From: CAHJWH01 sp965198905
GTDB taxonomy: Bacteria; Pseudomonadota; Alphaproteobacteria; Caulobacterales; Caulobacteraceae
Direction of reading: 5' to 3'
DNA: 64,000 bases
Assembly (NCBI GenBank): GCA_965198905.1
Contig: OZ240678.1
Location: 682,001-746,000 of the forward strand
The notes under the pieces are model-generated. The model did not search any database, had not been told where the DNA came from, and saw only the letters and a program-made list of their open reading frames with translations. Position 1 is the first letter of the stretch; every line of letters begins with the position of its first letter. Positions 34,701 through 43,365 of this stretch are shown piece after piece. The translations under genes and the position numbers were made by a program.

Positions 34701-37672
34701 CCACCGTGATCGGTCTGACACCGCCCAACTACCATGCGAGCGATGTCGGCGGTCTCGTGGGCTACGGCCTGGTGACGCAGTCGAGGTTTTCCGGCTCGGT
34801 ACAGGCGCTGGACGGAGCTGTCGCTCTGGGCGGTTTGGTCGGCTACGGCGCAGCGAGCTACAGCACGGTCTCTGGGTCCGTAACAGTGGGAGCGAATGCC
34901 TTTGCAGTCGGCGGCGCAGTTGGTCTGAGTTCGGCAGGTTCTTCCGGCATCAGCCTGGGCCAACTTGGCATCATCCAGAACGTCACCAGCAGCGCGACCG
35001 TGACCACCGCTGTCAACGGGGTGCGCGTCGGCGGCCTTATCGGTGATCTAGAGCCTGTGCCTACAACGGCGCTCAGCTCCAATGGAGCGGTCCAAGTCGC
35101 CTATCTCACTCAGGTTATCAATAGCTCGGCGTCCGGTGCGGTGACTGTGGGAGCTCAGTCGACCGACGTGGGCGGCCTCATCGGCTTGGTGCAGGTATCT
35201 CCGCCCGTTGAACCCGCAGGTGGGACATCCCCTGGGTATGACCCGATCGTCGTTCAGAGCGTGTCAGCGACCGGTGCGGTGTCGGCCGCCGGCGGTAGTT
35301 CCAATTTGGGCGGTCTGATCGGACTGCAAGGTCCGAACACTTTGACCGAGTTCGCCTACGCCGGCGGCGCAGTCTCCGATGGCGCCGGCAGCCAAAACAC
35401 CGGCGGCCTGATTGGCGAACTGGCGGCAGGAACCTACGTCTTCGGGTTTTCCAGACGTGAGGAAGCTCTCTACTCCGTGGCCCCCGCAGGCGTGACCAAC
35501 AGCTACTCGACGGGCGCCATTACGGGCGACGTCAACGTCGGCGGCCTTGTCGGTCAGGTCACCGACACCGTGATCACGGCGCAATCTGACAACGGACCGT
35601 TTCCGTTCAGCTCGCAGGGCGAAGTGACGGTCAGCTACGCCTCCGGCAAGGTGACCGGGAACACCAATCCCGGCGGTCTGGTGGGCTATGGCGGAGCGAC
35701 GGCGCCCGCCTTGGAGAGCGACTACTATGACGTGGCGACGACCGGCCAAGCGGCGGCCATCGCCGGTGGCGGCGGAGGCGCGGTAGCAATCGGCGGCATG
35801 ACCGGCCTCAGCGCCTACGCCCAATCGACCTACGCCAGCTTCGATTTTAGCAGCAGCGGGCCTTGGGTGATCTTCGAAGGCGATACGCGCCCGATCTTGA
35901 AGACTGAAGCCTCTTCGACCGCCACCAACGCCCACCAGCTTCAGCTCATCGCCCTCGACCTGAGCGGCAGCTTCACGCTGGCCAGCGACATTGACCTGAT
36001 TGGTACGCAGAACCCGGCAGATGTCTGGAACCCCGCCACCGGTTTCGTGCCCATCGGCGACGGCTCCGCCATGTTCACCGGCAGCCTTGAAGGCGGCTCG
36101 CATACCGTCTCCGGCCTCTTTATCAATCGACCCACCCAGGACCCGGTCGGCCTATTCGGTGCGATCGGTGCGAGCGGCGTGGTGGACGGCGTTGTTCTGA
36201 GCAACGTGCAGGTGACAGGCGGAAACCACACCGGTGCGCTCGCGGGCTTCAGCAAGGGCTCAGTAAACTTCGACAGCGCGACGGGTGTGGTCAGCGGGGC
36301 GATCTACACTGGCGGCCTGCTGGGCTCGAACGAAGTGGGCGCGCAGCTCACCAACTCGGCCGCTATCGGCTCGACCAGCGGCTCGAGCTACGTGGGCGGG
36401 CTGGTCGGCATCAATCTCGGCCGTATCGACAACTCCAACACCTACGACGCGACGACAGGAAGCGGGACCTATATCGGCGGGTTGACCGGCTACAACGCCG
36501 GCTCTGTCAGCTACGCCTACAGCCAGCAGCCGGTAAGCGGCCAGTTTGCGACAGGCGGGCTGGTCGGCTACAACACGGGCGTTGTCACCAACGTCACGGC
36601 CTACCAAGGCGCAGCGACCGCGGGCTCCAATCATGTCGGCGGCCTGGTCGGGTTTAATGACGGCATGATCGAGTTCGCCGCGGCTGAGAACACGGCAAGC
36701 GGGTCAAGTTTCGTCGGCGGTCTGGCGGGCTCCAACGAGACCACAGGCGTGATCGAGAACTCCGGCAACGTCGGGGGCCGGGTCGCTGGTGGCGATGAGG
36801 TCGGCGGCCTGACCGGCTATAACGCCGGCGTCATCAACAGCTCCAACGACAACGCACCGGTCACCGCGACCGGCAGCCAGGCAGGCGGCCTTGTGGGGAT
36901 GAACCTCGGCTACATCGTCAACGCCTATTCACAGGCGCCCGTCACGGGCTCGACCAACGTCGGCGGTCTGGTCGGCTATAACCAGGGCTTGGTCCAGACT
37001 GACTACAGCATCTCTTCGGTCACAGGATCAGACCACGTGGGCGGCCTTGTGGGACGCAACCAGGGCTCGATCACCACGTCCGCAGCGTACGGATCGGTGA
37101 CCGGCGAGACAATCGTGGGAGGCTTGGCGGGCTCCAACGAGGCCGGCGCGGTGATCAACCAAGCATCCAGTGGGGTAGGCTCTCCAAATTCGTTCGACGT
37201 AGGGTACGGAGAGATATTGACGCCGACTGGCGCGCATGACGTCGGGGGTCTGGTGGGGATCAATCTGGGCGCCATCAGCAACGCCTTCGCCACTACGCCT
37301 GCGATTGGACAGTCGTTCGTCGGCGGCCTTGTCGGCGTAAACGGCGCGGGCGGATCATTATCCCTGGCCTACGCGGCGGGTCCAGTCTCCGGCCAGAGTG
37401 CAACAGGTGGGGTCGCAGGGTCCAACGCTGGCTCCGTGAGCGACGTCTACTTTGACACCTCGTCAAACGCGACAAATCAGACCACGGAGTTCGGCGTCAA
37501 CACCAGCGCGGCGGCCTCGACGAACGCGGCTATCGGAGGTGTGACGGGCAGAAGCGCTGAGGAGGCCGGTAGCTATCCAGGATTTGACTTTACGGGAATC
37601 TGGCGCGCTCCCACCTTTAACGATGTGGGCTTTTCCTATCCAACCTTGAAGAACGTTCCTGTCCCCTACTAG
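31769..37672 (+). CDS. Giant filamentous-haemagglutinin-type adhesin with GLUG repeats
   Basis: A 1967-residue surface protein. A signal peptide (ends near LPLASAHA) precedes a two-partner-secretion domain (about residues 30-260) with ITQSSSKAIINWQGFLIG and YLINPNGVIVGKSGVVNVGG. The rest is built from three large modules (from about residues 475, 820 and 1390). Each opens with a strand-rich segment containing YALGRDID, YTLANNLDLS or FTLASDIDL, then PIG...F.G and VGLF. A run of GLUG motifs (GGLVGYN-like) follows. Secretion needs a TpsB transporter, absent from the window. No cell-anchoring domain is visible. Likely adhesin; its ligand is unknown. An IS element lies just upstream. Confidence 0.85.
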   Translation: MSGLTRTLRARLLTLPVFALSLLPLASAHAAGAPALPVGGRVQAGQATIGASTPAGLTITQSSSKAIINWQGFLIGQGGKVQFNNGSGATLNRVTGTSLSSIDGLLSGTGSVYLINPNGVIVGKSGVVNVGGTFVASTQDVSNPSFLAGGDLSFTGASSAAVVNYGKIGSLGGDVALIAARVENDGTLSARNGSAGLAAGYSVMLRDAALDEGRFSVLVGGAGTSVTNTGLIASADAELRAEGGNVYALAGDTAGVIRATGVKSGGGKVWLVADGGTLDLAGTIDAEGPGGAPGAVETSGQTVSIQAPRIDAHGGTWLVDPEDLTIDQAAATAIDMALNAGTSVAEQTTATGVSGVGTANTNGNGDIILTAPLTWSTSAGLTLSAYRNVDVNATITSSGAGAVTLRADNTGTGTGTVALGAGGHVSTGGVLDLYYNPAGDNAAMVNTTSYTMPTNYAPFFTGGASATGALNSYMLVNTVYDLQNVRNNLNGTYALGRDIDASVTAGWNGGAGFAPIGNDASMFSGVFNGGGHMVSGLSIQAANLTSVGLFAGNQGLIENLMLSGGGVNAVTGPSGELFVGSLVGNNVGTITNVSSSASISAPTTINGGVGGLVGDNIGTITAASATGAVLGGEGYAGGLIGVNGGLIASSYASGSVTADGAAGGAVGDAGGLVGSNDGRLTNVYATGAVAAGVAGGLAAYSGGGSITNAYATGRVTGVFAGGLVYEAGSITNGYYDQGTTGQVVGVGASFDSQTGVTAVGGNTGLSPYATATYAGFSFGTLGSGANWVSVDTDSSLNNSSGAVGTRPLLMSEYSTTITNPHQLQLAALNPFATYTLANNLDLSAVTQPSDVWNPATGFNPIGSFYYGFYGSFDGQDHTIANLTSLHPNTNTVGLFGSNNGVIKNVNLTNVDVLGYAEVGAVAGYSPSSSSLSNVSVSGTIEGVQEVGAIAGAGELGSTSKFSSSSPPTLTLTNGSASATVIGLTPPNYHASDVGGLVGYGLVTQSRFSGSVQALDGAVALGGLVGYGAASYSTVSGSVTVGANAFAVGGAVGLSSAGSSGISLGQLGIIQNVTSSATVTTAVNGVRVGGLIGDLEPVPTTALSSNGAVQVAYLTQVINSSASGAVTVGAQSTDVGGLIGLVQVSPPVEPAGGTSPGYDPIVVQSVSATGAVSAAGGSSNLGGLIGLQGPNTLTEFAYAGGAVSDGAGSQNTGGLIGELAAGTYVFGFSRREEALYSVAPAGVTNSYSTGAITGDVNVGGLVGQVTDTVITAQSDNGPFPFSSQGEVTVSYASGKVTGNTNPGGLVGYGGATAPALESDYYDVATTGQAAAIAGGGGGAVAIGGMTGLSAYAQSTYASFDFSSSGPWVIFEGDTRPILKTEASSTATNAHQLQLIALDLSGSFTLASDIDLIGTQNPADVWNPATGFVPIGDGSAMFTGSLEGGSHTVSGLFINRPTQDPVGLFGAIGASGVVDGVVLSNVQVTGGNHTGALAGFSKGSVNFDSATGVVSGAIYTGGLLGSNEVGAQLTNSAAIGSTSGSSYVGGLVGINLGRIDNSNTYDATTGSGTYIGGLTGYNAGSVSYAYSQQPVSGQFATGGLVGYNTGVVTNVTAYQGAATAGSNHVGGLVGFNDGMIEFAAAENTASGSSFVGGLAGSNETTGVIENSGNVGGRVAGGDEVGGLTGYNAGVINSSNDNAPVTATGSQAGGLVGMNLGYIVNAYSQAPVTGSTNVGGLVGYNQGLVQTDYSISSVTGSDHVGGLVGRNQGSITTSAAYGSVTGETIVGGLAGSNEAGAVINQASSGVGSPNSFDVGYGEILTPTGAHDVGGLVGINLGAISNAFATTPAIGQSFVGGLVGVNGAGGSLSLAYAAGPVSGQSATGGVAGSNAGSVSDVYFDTSSNATNQTTEFGVNTSAAASTNAAIGGVTGRSAEEAGSYPGFDFTGIWRAPTFNDVGFSYPTLKNVPVPY

Positions 37673-37984
37673 CAGGCCCGCTGACTGAGCCGCTGAGCGT
37701 ACTCAGAACCCAATCGTTGTGCCATCGCGATCTATGTCTGCTTTGTGCGCAGACAACAGACATTCGATCTCAGAGCTATGAATGTCTGCCTTGGGTCGTT
37801 CTCTCGCCTTGGCACACTTGCTGTAAGCAGACGTTCTTGGGCTGTCGGGTCCGACCGCCGAGGCTTCTTTGCTCGAGCCTGCGGCCTGCCCTGCGTGCAA
37901 CGCCCGATCACGTCTAACTCGGGGCCTGACGCTCCCGCCTCCCGCAGGATCGACCTGCCGCCGCTTCCCTTGCCCTGGGCTGCA
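37673..37984. repeat. Non-coding stretch with repeated TGTCTGC/GCAGAC motifs
   Basis: About 310 bases between the convergent adhesin and vapC genes with no credible gene. Between 37734 and 37833 there are several short copies in both orientations: ATGTCTGC, GCAGACA, AATGTCTGC and GCAGACG, one followed by TTGGGTCG. I recall similar TGTCTGC-TTGGGTCG strings in intergenic regions of other alphaproteobacteria. It is less GC-rich than its surroundings and may be a degraded repeat. Confidence 0.45.
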
Positions 37985-38359
37985 TCAGTGCAGCGAGCCT
38001 GCGACCTCGACGCCGAGCCTTGCGGCTGCGACGTACAGTTTCGTGTCGCGGGTCAGGAGCTTGGCTCCATGCGTCAGGCGCGCAGCGGCTATGATGTGGC
38101 TATCGACATACCCGATGCCGGACCCGGCGAGTTTGTGCGTCGAGATCAGGCCCAAGACCTCGTCGTCGGTCGCGACCTGGGCTTTCTGGAGACTGAAGAG
38201 CAGCTTGGCGATGGGGCTGTTCATTTTTGGTCCGCCGAGCAGCACTTCTCCTATGACATGGGGGTGGGCGAGAACGCGCGAGTTTTGCAGCCACCACGTA
38301 AGCACATCGTCGCCAGCGCGGATATAGTCCACCCAGACGGAGGTATCGACCAGGATCAT
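37985..38359 (-). CDS. vapC: VapC-type PIN-domain toxin
   Basis: A 124-residue PIN-domain ribonuclease. Acidic metal ligands are in MILVDTSVWVDYIR near the N-terminus, in IGEVLLGG, and in GYVDSHIIAAARLTHGAKLLTRD. Length is typical. Its start overlaps the antitoxin stop by four bases, so the pair is one operon. VapC toxins cut tRNA or rRNA when released from VapB; this one's target cannot be told. Confidence 0.92.
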   Translation of the reverse strand: MILVDTSVWVDYIRAGDDVLTWWLQNSRVLAHPHVIGEVLLGGPKMNSPIAKLLFSLQKAQVATDDEVLGLISTHKLAGSGIGYVDSHIIAAARLTHGAKLLTRDTKLYVAAARLGVEVAGSLH

Positions 38360-38553
38360 TCCGGATCGAAGCGCCGCCGTGGCGCTGCGAAGAAGTCCGG
38401 GTCGCTGCCTCCAAGCAACGCCAGCCGCCTGGAAGCCTCCCTCTGGATCAGGGCCGTCAAAGCCTCGCGGATCAAGCTCGACTTCTCCTTAAGGCCCGTC
38501 AACTCCTGGGCTCTTGCGACGAGATCGTCGTCCAGGACGATGGTCGTGCGCAT
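38356..38553 (-). CDS. vapB: VapB-type antitoxin
   Basis: A 65-residue antitoxin beginning RTTIVLDDDLVARAQELTG, a short DNA-binding strand-helix, with KEKSSLIREALTALIQREA and a C-terminal tail DPDFFAAPRRRFDPE that would block the toxin's active site. It belongs to the VapB/DUF2191 group by pattern. It precedes and overlaps vapC and should repress the operon. Confidence 0.88.
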   Translation of the reverse strand: MRTTIVLDDDLVARAQELTGLKEKSSLIREALTALIQREASRRLALLGGSDPDFFAAPRRRFDPE

Positions 38554-38607
38554 GAGCCTTACTCCTCAAGTCGCGGCCTTAGCATCAATCCGTGCTGATC
38601 CGCATGC

Positions 38608-41600
38608 CTAACTGACCGGCACGGTGTTGTCGTCGGAGTTGCGGTCGATGGCCTTGTTGTAGGGATCGACGCCCGCGAACTTCGGCGCGCGGTCCACGGT
38701 GAAGGTGAAGCTCTGCTTGCCGCTGCGCACCGCCAGGTGCTTGAACAGGATCACGTCCTTCGACCCGAAGTCGGCCTTGCCTGGCTCCTTGTCGAACAGG
38801 CCGATGTCGAAGGGCTCGTCCAGGGGCGCCTCGGTCTCCTTGCCCTGGCCGTTGGCGTAGAGCTTCTTGGCGGAGACCTGCAGCGTCACGTCATAGCGGC
38901 CGTCGGCGCGCTTCTTCGATGAGGCGTGCACGGCGCGCAGGTCGTAGAGGGTGATCTTCTGGAACAGGTCGGTGATCAGCTGCTGCCTGTCGGCCGGCGC
39001 TTCGGCCCTCAGGTCGGCGACGAAGTCCTTGGACGCCGGGTAGGGCGCGCCCTTGAAAGCGTAATCGTGCAGCAGATGACGGAGCGCCCGGTTCACGGCG
39101 GCCTCGCCGAGTTCGTCCTGCAGTCGGTACATGACCAGTGAACCCTTGCGGTAGTGGATGTAGCCCTGGTCCTCCACCCGCTCCAGAGGCAGCTCCTCCA
39201 CCGCCTCGCCGCCACGGGCGCGGAGATAGCTGTCCAGCTCGAACTTCAGGAACTTGCGGATCTGGTCGGGGCCGTAGAGGTGCTTCATGGCCATCAGCGC
39301 TGTGTACTGGGCGAAGGTCTCGGTCAGCATGGCGGCGCCCTGCATGTCGGCGGGCGCGATCTGGTGGCCCCACCACTGGTGGCCGAGCTCGTGGGCGGTG
39401 ACGTAGGTCACCATGTCGATCTTGGAGCGGTCCGCGGCGTCGATGATGAAGCCTATGCCCTCGGAATAGGGGATGGTGTTGGCGAAGCTCTCGGCGAACT
39501 GGCTGTAGTCGGGGAACTCCATGATCCGCACCTGGCGGAACTGGTAGGGGCTGAAATTGGCCTGGTCGTAGTCCAGCCCGACCTCCAGGGCGTGGATCAT
39601 CCGGTCCACGTTCCAGGCGTGGGCGGCGTCGTAGTAGACGCTGAGGTCTACGCCCTTGTAGGGGACGCGCTTCACCGCATAGAGCCCGGACTGGATGGAG
39701 AAGAGGTCCAGGATCGGCGCCTCGCTCTTGAACTCGGCGGTGTGGCGGCCGCCGACGGTGCGGTCGGCGACGCGGTAGCCCGGGGCCATGGGCGTCTGGC
39801 CGGCGGTGGTGGAGACGGTGACGTCGGTGTTCACCCAGTCCGCCCCATGGGTGACGAAGTTGAAGGCGCGGGCGCTATCGTCCTCCAGCTTGGGCGGCCG
39901 CAGGTCTTCGGGCAGGTGATATTTGCGTCGCTTGGCGCGGTCCTTCAGCAGGCCCTGCTGGTCCATGCCGATCAGGGGCGCGATGGCGAAGTTGTCGAGG
40001 AAGGTCCCGTTGCGCACCACCAGCGCCGATCCACCAGGCGACAGGGTGTCGTCGCCGCGGTTGCGAAAGCCGTGCTGGCCGATCCGCCCCGTAAAGCTCA
40101 GGCTGCGCTTTTCGCCGGGTAGCAGCGGCGTGTCGAAGGCGAAGATGCGATAGTTGAAGCGGTCGTAGGTTCGGAGCGGCCGGGCGTCTTCCACCGACAG
40201 GGCCTGGACCTTCAGGTCGCGGTCGAAGCGCACGTGCAGGGTGCGGATGGGGGCCTTGGTCTTGTTCTGGAAGACATAGACGCCGCGGCTGATGGCGTAG
40301 TGGTGGTCGGGGAAGACATCCACGTTCAGCTTGATGTCGGTGACCTTGGGCTGGGGGATGCTCGAATAGGGCAGCAGGACCTTTTCGTAGTCGGCGGAAA
40401 AGCGGTCCTGCTCCAGCCGCGTGCGGTAGGGGTTCCAGACATGGGTGTTCAGGTAGATGAAGCCACCGACGCCCACAGCGCCGACCCCCGCGACGGCGAG
40501 GATGGCGCCGGCGGGCCCGACCAGCCGGCGGGGCAGCCGACGCAGGCGCGGCCTCAGACTGGCGTCCGCGCCGCGCCGCCACAGCACCGCCGACAATACG
40601 CAGAGGCCTAGCGCGACCAGGCTCCAATAGGCCTGGAACCAGTCTCGCGCGAGGCCGGCCATGCCCTGGTCGTTCATGTCCGACAGAGGCACGTCCGGCG
40701 AGCCGCCGTAGAGATAGAGGTTGTCCTCCAGTCCCAGCTTGGGCGCCACGATGATGGCGACGATGAACACCACCATTAGGCCCCAGCCGACGAACTTGTG
40801 GGGGCTGAGGGTCTGCAGGAACACCGCCAGCACCGCGATCAGGGCGGCGCTGACGGTCTCGGGGACCAGATACCAGCCGATGTACTCGCCGAGCTGAAAC
40901 TGCGCGAAACCGCGGATGAGCTGCACCGCCATGGCGGCGGCGATGCTGAGCGCCAGCATGGCGAACAGGACGCCGATGATCGCCACGACCTTGGGGGCGG
41001 CAAATACCCAGTCGGGGGTGGGTGTGGCGTCCACCAGGGCGTCGGTGTTGCGGTCCCGCTCGCGCCAGACCAACTCGCCGGCGTAGTAGATCGACACCAC
41101 CAGGGGGAGGAAGGTGAAGCTGCCCCGCAGCACCTGGATCATGACGCGGGTGACGGGGAAGATGTTGTCGCCATAGACGCCGTCGGATGTAGTGAACCAC
41201 AGGCCGGCGCCGCTGTTGAAGACGCCCAGCGCCAGCAGCACGAAGAAGGCCGGGCTCTTGAACACCTGGCCCATATCGAGGCGCGTGCGGGCGAGCAGCT
41301 GGGCGAGAACGGGGTTTGCATCCTTCGAGACGAGTCCGCTGCGCGGACCCTCCTCAGGATGACGAAGGTGGGAGGGCTGCAACAAGCGGTCGCCATGCTG
41401 AGGAGCGGGCGGAGGCCCGCGTCTCGAAGCACGCAGGTCCGAAGTCTCCACCGCCTCCTGCCGCTCCGCCTCTCGCCGTTTCACCTTGCCGGCTGGCGCT
41501 TCGAAGCGGAACAAGGGGTAGGCCGCCGCAAGCGCCGTAACCCCCACCCCCGTCCAGATCAGCCGGTTCCAAAGCAGCGGGCCCGCGAGCGGGACCAGCA

Positions 41601-42288
41601 GGGTGTTGCGCTCGGTGGCGGTCCAGTAGCGCGCGGCGTTTCCGAACGCCGCCACCCCGAACGGCTCCACATAGGCCATCAAGGTGCGAAACTGCGGCTT
41701 GGCCGCGAGCGCCACGGCGACCAGATAGACGATCATGAAGGCGACCACGCCCACATAGGTCGCCATCATCGACCGGGTGGCTGTGGCCAGGGCGAAGAAG
41801 CCCGCCGAAATGAGGAACAGGGTCGGCAGCACAAGGGCGACATAGGTGTAGGCGTAGGCCCCCAACCTCAGCGGGCCGAGCTTCTCCGGGTCCACCCAGG
41901 GCATGGCCGCGCCCACGATCATCGCCAGGGGGATGAACAGAAAGCAGAGCGCTACCGCGACAAAGGCGCCCAGGAACCGCCCGTACAGGTAGTCCGCCTT
42001 ACGCAGGCGGGTGGCGCGAAGGATCGGGCCGTAGCCGGTGTCGTCGTCCCGCACCACCACGTTGGCGACGAAGGCGGTGGCCACGAACATGAAGAAGATG
42101 CTGAAGATCAGCTGGGTGGTGGCGATGGCGCTCGGCGAATTGACATGCACGTTGGCGGTGGCGCCGAGCTGGATGGTGTCGCTGGCCACCGAGCCGAAGG
42201 TCATCAGGAAGAACAGCAGGCCGGAGACCCAGAACACCGGGTTCTTCAGCTGGTAGCGGAGCTCGAAGCCCGCGATGGCGGCGAACAT
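38608..42288 (-). CDS. ABC-2 permease fused to M1-family aminopeptidase
   Basis: A 1226-residue fusion. The N-terminal half has two sets of membrane helices, as in ABC-2 exporters (FELRYQLKNPVFWVSGLLFF; then FKSPAFFVLLALGVF onward). A short hydrophobic segment near GAILAVAGVGAVGVGGFIYL leads to a periplasmic M1 peptidase. Its zinc site is YVTAHELGHQWWGHQ with the downstream Glu in LTETFAQYTAL. Such fusions occur in alphaproteobacteria with an adjacent ATPase, as here (4 bases away). Substrate unknown. Oddly, the loop between the permease halves (SHLRHPEEGPRSGLVSKD) is translated from a palindromic repeat pair. Confidence 0.88.
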   Translation of the reverse strand: MFAAIAGFELRYQLKNPVFWVSGLLFFLMTFGSVASDTIQLGATANVHVNSPSAIATTQLIFSIFFMFVATAFVANVVVRDDDTGYGPILRATRLRKADYLYGRFLGAFVAVALCFLFIPLAMIVGAAMPWVDPEKLGPLRLGAYAYTYVALVLPTLFLISAGFFALATATRSMMATYVGVVAFMIVYLVAVALAAKPQFRTLMAYVEPFGVAAFGNAARYWTATERNTLLVPLAGPLLWNRLIWTGVGVTALAAAYPLFRFEAPAGKVKRREAERQEAVETSDLRASRRGPPPAPQHGDRLLQPSHLRHPEEGPRSGLVSKDANPVLAQLLARTRLDMGQVFKSPAFFVLLALGVFNSGAGLWFTTSDGVYGDNIFPVTRVMIQVLRGSFTFLPLVVSIYYAGELVWRERDRNTDALVDATPTPDWVFAAPKVVAIIGVLFAMLALSIAAAMAVQLIRGFAQFQLGEYIGWYLVPETVSAALIAVLAVFLQTLSPHKFVGWGLMVVFIVAIIVAPKLGLEDNLYLYGGSPDVPLSDMNDQGMAGLARDWFQAYWSLVALGLCVLSAVLWRRGADASLRPRLRRLPRRLVGPAGAILAVAGVGAVGVGGFIYLNTHVWNPYRTRLEQDRFSADYEKVLLPYSSIPQPKVTDIKLNVDVFPDHHYAISRGVYVFQNKTKAPIRTLHVRFDRDLKVQALSVEDARPLRTYDRFNYRIFAFDTPLLPGEKRSLSFTGRIGQHGFRNRGDDTLSPGGSALVVRNGTFLDNFAIAPLIGMDQQGLLKDRAKRRKYHLPEDLRPPKLEDDSARAFNFVTHGADWVNTDVTVSTTAGQTPMAPGYRVADRTVGGRHTAEFKSEAPILDLFSIQSGLYAVKRVPYKGVDLSVYYDAAHAWNVDRMIHALEVGLDYDQANFSPYQFRQVRIMEFPDYSQFAESFANTIPYSEGIGFIIDAADRSKIDMVTYVTAHELGHQWWGHQIAPADMQGAAMLTETFAQYTALMAMKHLYGPDQIRKFLKFELDSYLRARGGEAVEELPLERVEDQGYIHYRKGSLVMYRLQDELGEAAVNRALRHLLHDYAFKGAPYPASKDFVADLRAEAPADRQQLITDLFQKITLYDLRAVHASSKKRADGRYDVTLQVSAKKLYANGQGKETEAPLDEPFDIGLFDKEPGKADFGSKDVILFKHLAVRSGKQSFTFTVDRAPKFAGVDPYNKAIDRNSDDNTVPVS
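41319..41434. repeat. Pair of palindromic repeats inside the ABC/M1 coding sequence
   Basis: Two copies in opposite orientation: 41319-41362 (CATCCTTCGAGAC ... TCCTCAGGATG) and 41394-41434 (CATGCTGAGGAGC ... GTCTCGAAGCACG). Each is itself a hairpin. Both are read in frame in the gene and encode a charged, Pro-rich loop between the two permease halves. The sequence type resembles the intergenic repeats elsewhere in the window. Confidence 0.75.
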
Positions 42289-42292
42289 GGTT

Positions 42293-43216
42293 TCAGACCG
42301 CTCGCGGTGAAGCCGCTTGCGGCGGGGCCGCCCGGGGTGCAGGCGCCTGGCACGCGATGTGAAGGCTGGAGAAGTATACGTCCTCCAGCCCGCCGCGATG
42401 GCGGACGAAGCCCTCGCCCGGATCATCGGAGTTCAGCACGTGGACCACCGTGCGACCGCCTGACAGGCGGGTGGAGATCAGCTCATAGCGCTCGCGGGTC
42501 GCGGGAATGTCGGCCTTGTCGATCGTCTTGGTCCAGATGCGGCCGTCCAGCTCCTGCACCAGGGCATGGGGCTGGCCCTGCCGCACGATCCGGCCGCCGT
42601 CGATGATGGCCATGGCCTGGCAGAGGTCCGACACGTCCTCGACGATGTGGGTGGAGAGCAGCACCACCACGTTCTCGCCGATCTCGGCCAGGAGGTTCAG
42701 GAAGCGGTTGCGCTCCTCCGGGTCCAGGCCCGCAGTAGGCTCGTCCACGATGATCAGGCTGGGGCCGCCCAGCAGGGCCTGGGCGATGCCGAAGCGTTGC
42801 CGCATCCCGCCTGAAAAGCCCGCCAGCGCCTTCTTGCGCACGCCGTAGAGGTTCACCTGCTCCAGCAGCCGCTCGACCTCGCCACGCCGGGCCTTGGGCT
42901 CGGCCAGGCCCTTCAGCACCGCCATGTGGTCCAGCATGTCGTAGGCCGAGACGCGCGGATAGACACCGAAGTCCTGGGGCAGGTAGCCGAGCGTCGCGCG
43001 CAGCCGCTCAGGCGTTTTGAGCACGTCGATGTCGTCGAAGCGGATGTGGCCCGAGGTCGGCGTCTGCAGGGTGGCGATGCAACGCATCAGCGTCGACTTG
43101 CCCGCCCCGTTCGGGCCGAGCAGGCCGAACATCCCCCTCGGCGCGTTCAGCGTCACTGCGTCCAGCGCCCGCACCCCGTTAGGATAGACGTGGGTCAAGT
43201 CGTCGATCTGGAGCAT
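42293..43216 (-). CDS. ABC transporter ATP-binding protein, partner of the permease/peptidase fusion
   Basis: A 307-residue ATPase: Walker A GLLGPNGAGKSTLMR, Q-loop YLPQDFGVYP, signature FSGGMRQRFGIAQALL, Walker B LIIVDEPTAGLDP and switch His in VLLSTHIVEDV. The C-terminal 80 residues are a regulatory tail ending in Ala/Pro-rich sequence. ATG 43216 (MLQIDDLTHVYPNG) is chosen as family-like; ATG 43252 is in frame. It is four bases before the permease/peptidase gene, so the two are one operon. Confidence 0.92.
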   Translation of the reverse strand: MLQIDDLTHVYPNGVRALDAVTLNAPRGMFGLLGPNGAGKSTLMRCIATLQTPTSGHIRFDDIDVLKTPERLRATLGYLPQDFGVYPRVSAYDMLDHMAVLKGLAEPKARRGEVERLLEQVNLYGVRKKALAGFSGGMRQRFGIAQALLGGPSLIIVDEPTAGLDPEERNRFLNLLAEIGENVVVLLSTHIVEDVSDLCQAMAIIDGGRIVRQGQPHALVQELDGRIWTKTIDKADIPATRERYELISTRLSGGRTVVHVLNSDDPGEGFVRHRGGLEDVYFSSLHIACQAPAPRAAPPQAASPRAV

Positions 43217-43365
43217 GCCGGGCGGATCCTTGGCCTGACGCGGACGCTGCATGTCGAGACGGAGAGGCGCAAGTGAAGACCCGGTAATCCAGCTGGTGGA
43301 AAGCTTGGCCGGAACCCGCTAGCACCACTCCGAAGCCCGGAGGGTCGACGGCATGAGTCCTTGGC

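Noticed and set aside
32027..36634. Several antisense frames within the adhesin gene
   Set aside because: They are shadows created by the repetitive Gly/Asn/Val-rich coding sequence; none has domain features.
33200..37600. CRISPR-like array, because of many short regular repeats
   Set aside because: The repeats are the protein-coding GLUG motifs, degenerate at DNA level and without unique spacers; no cas genes are present.
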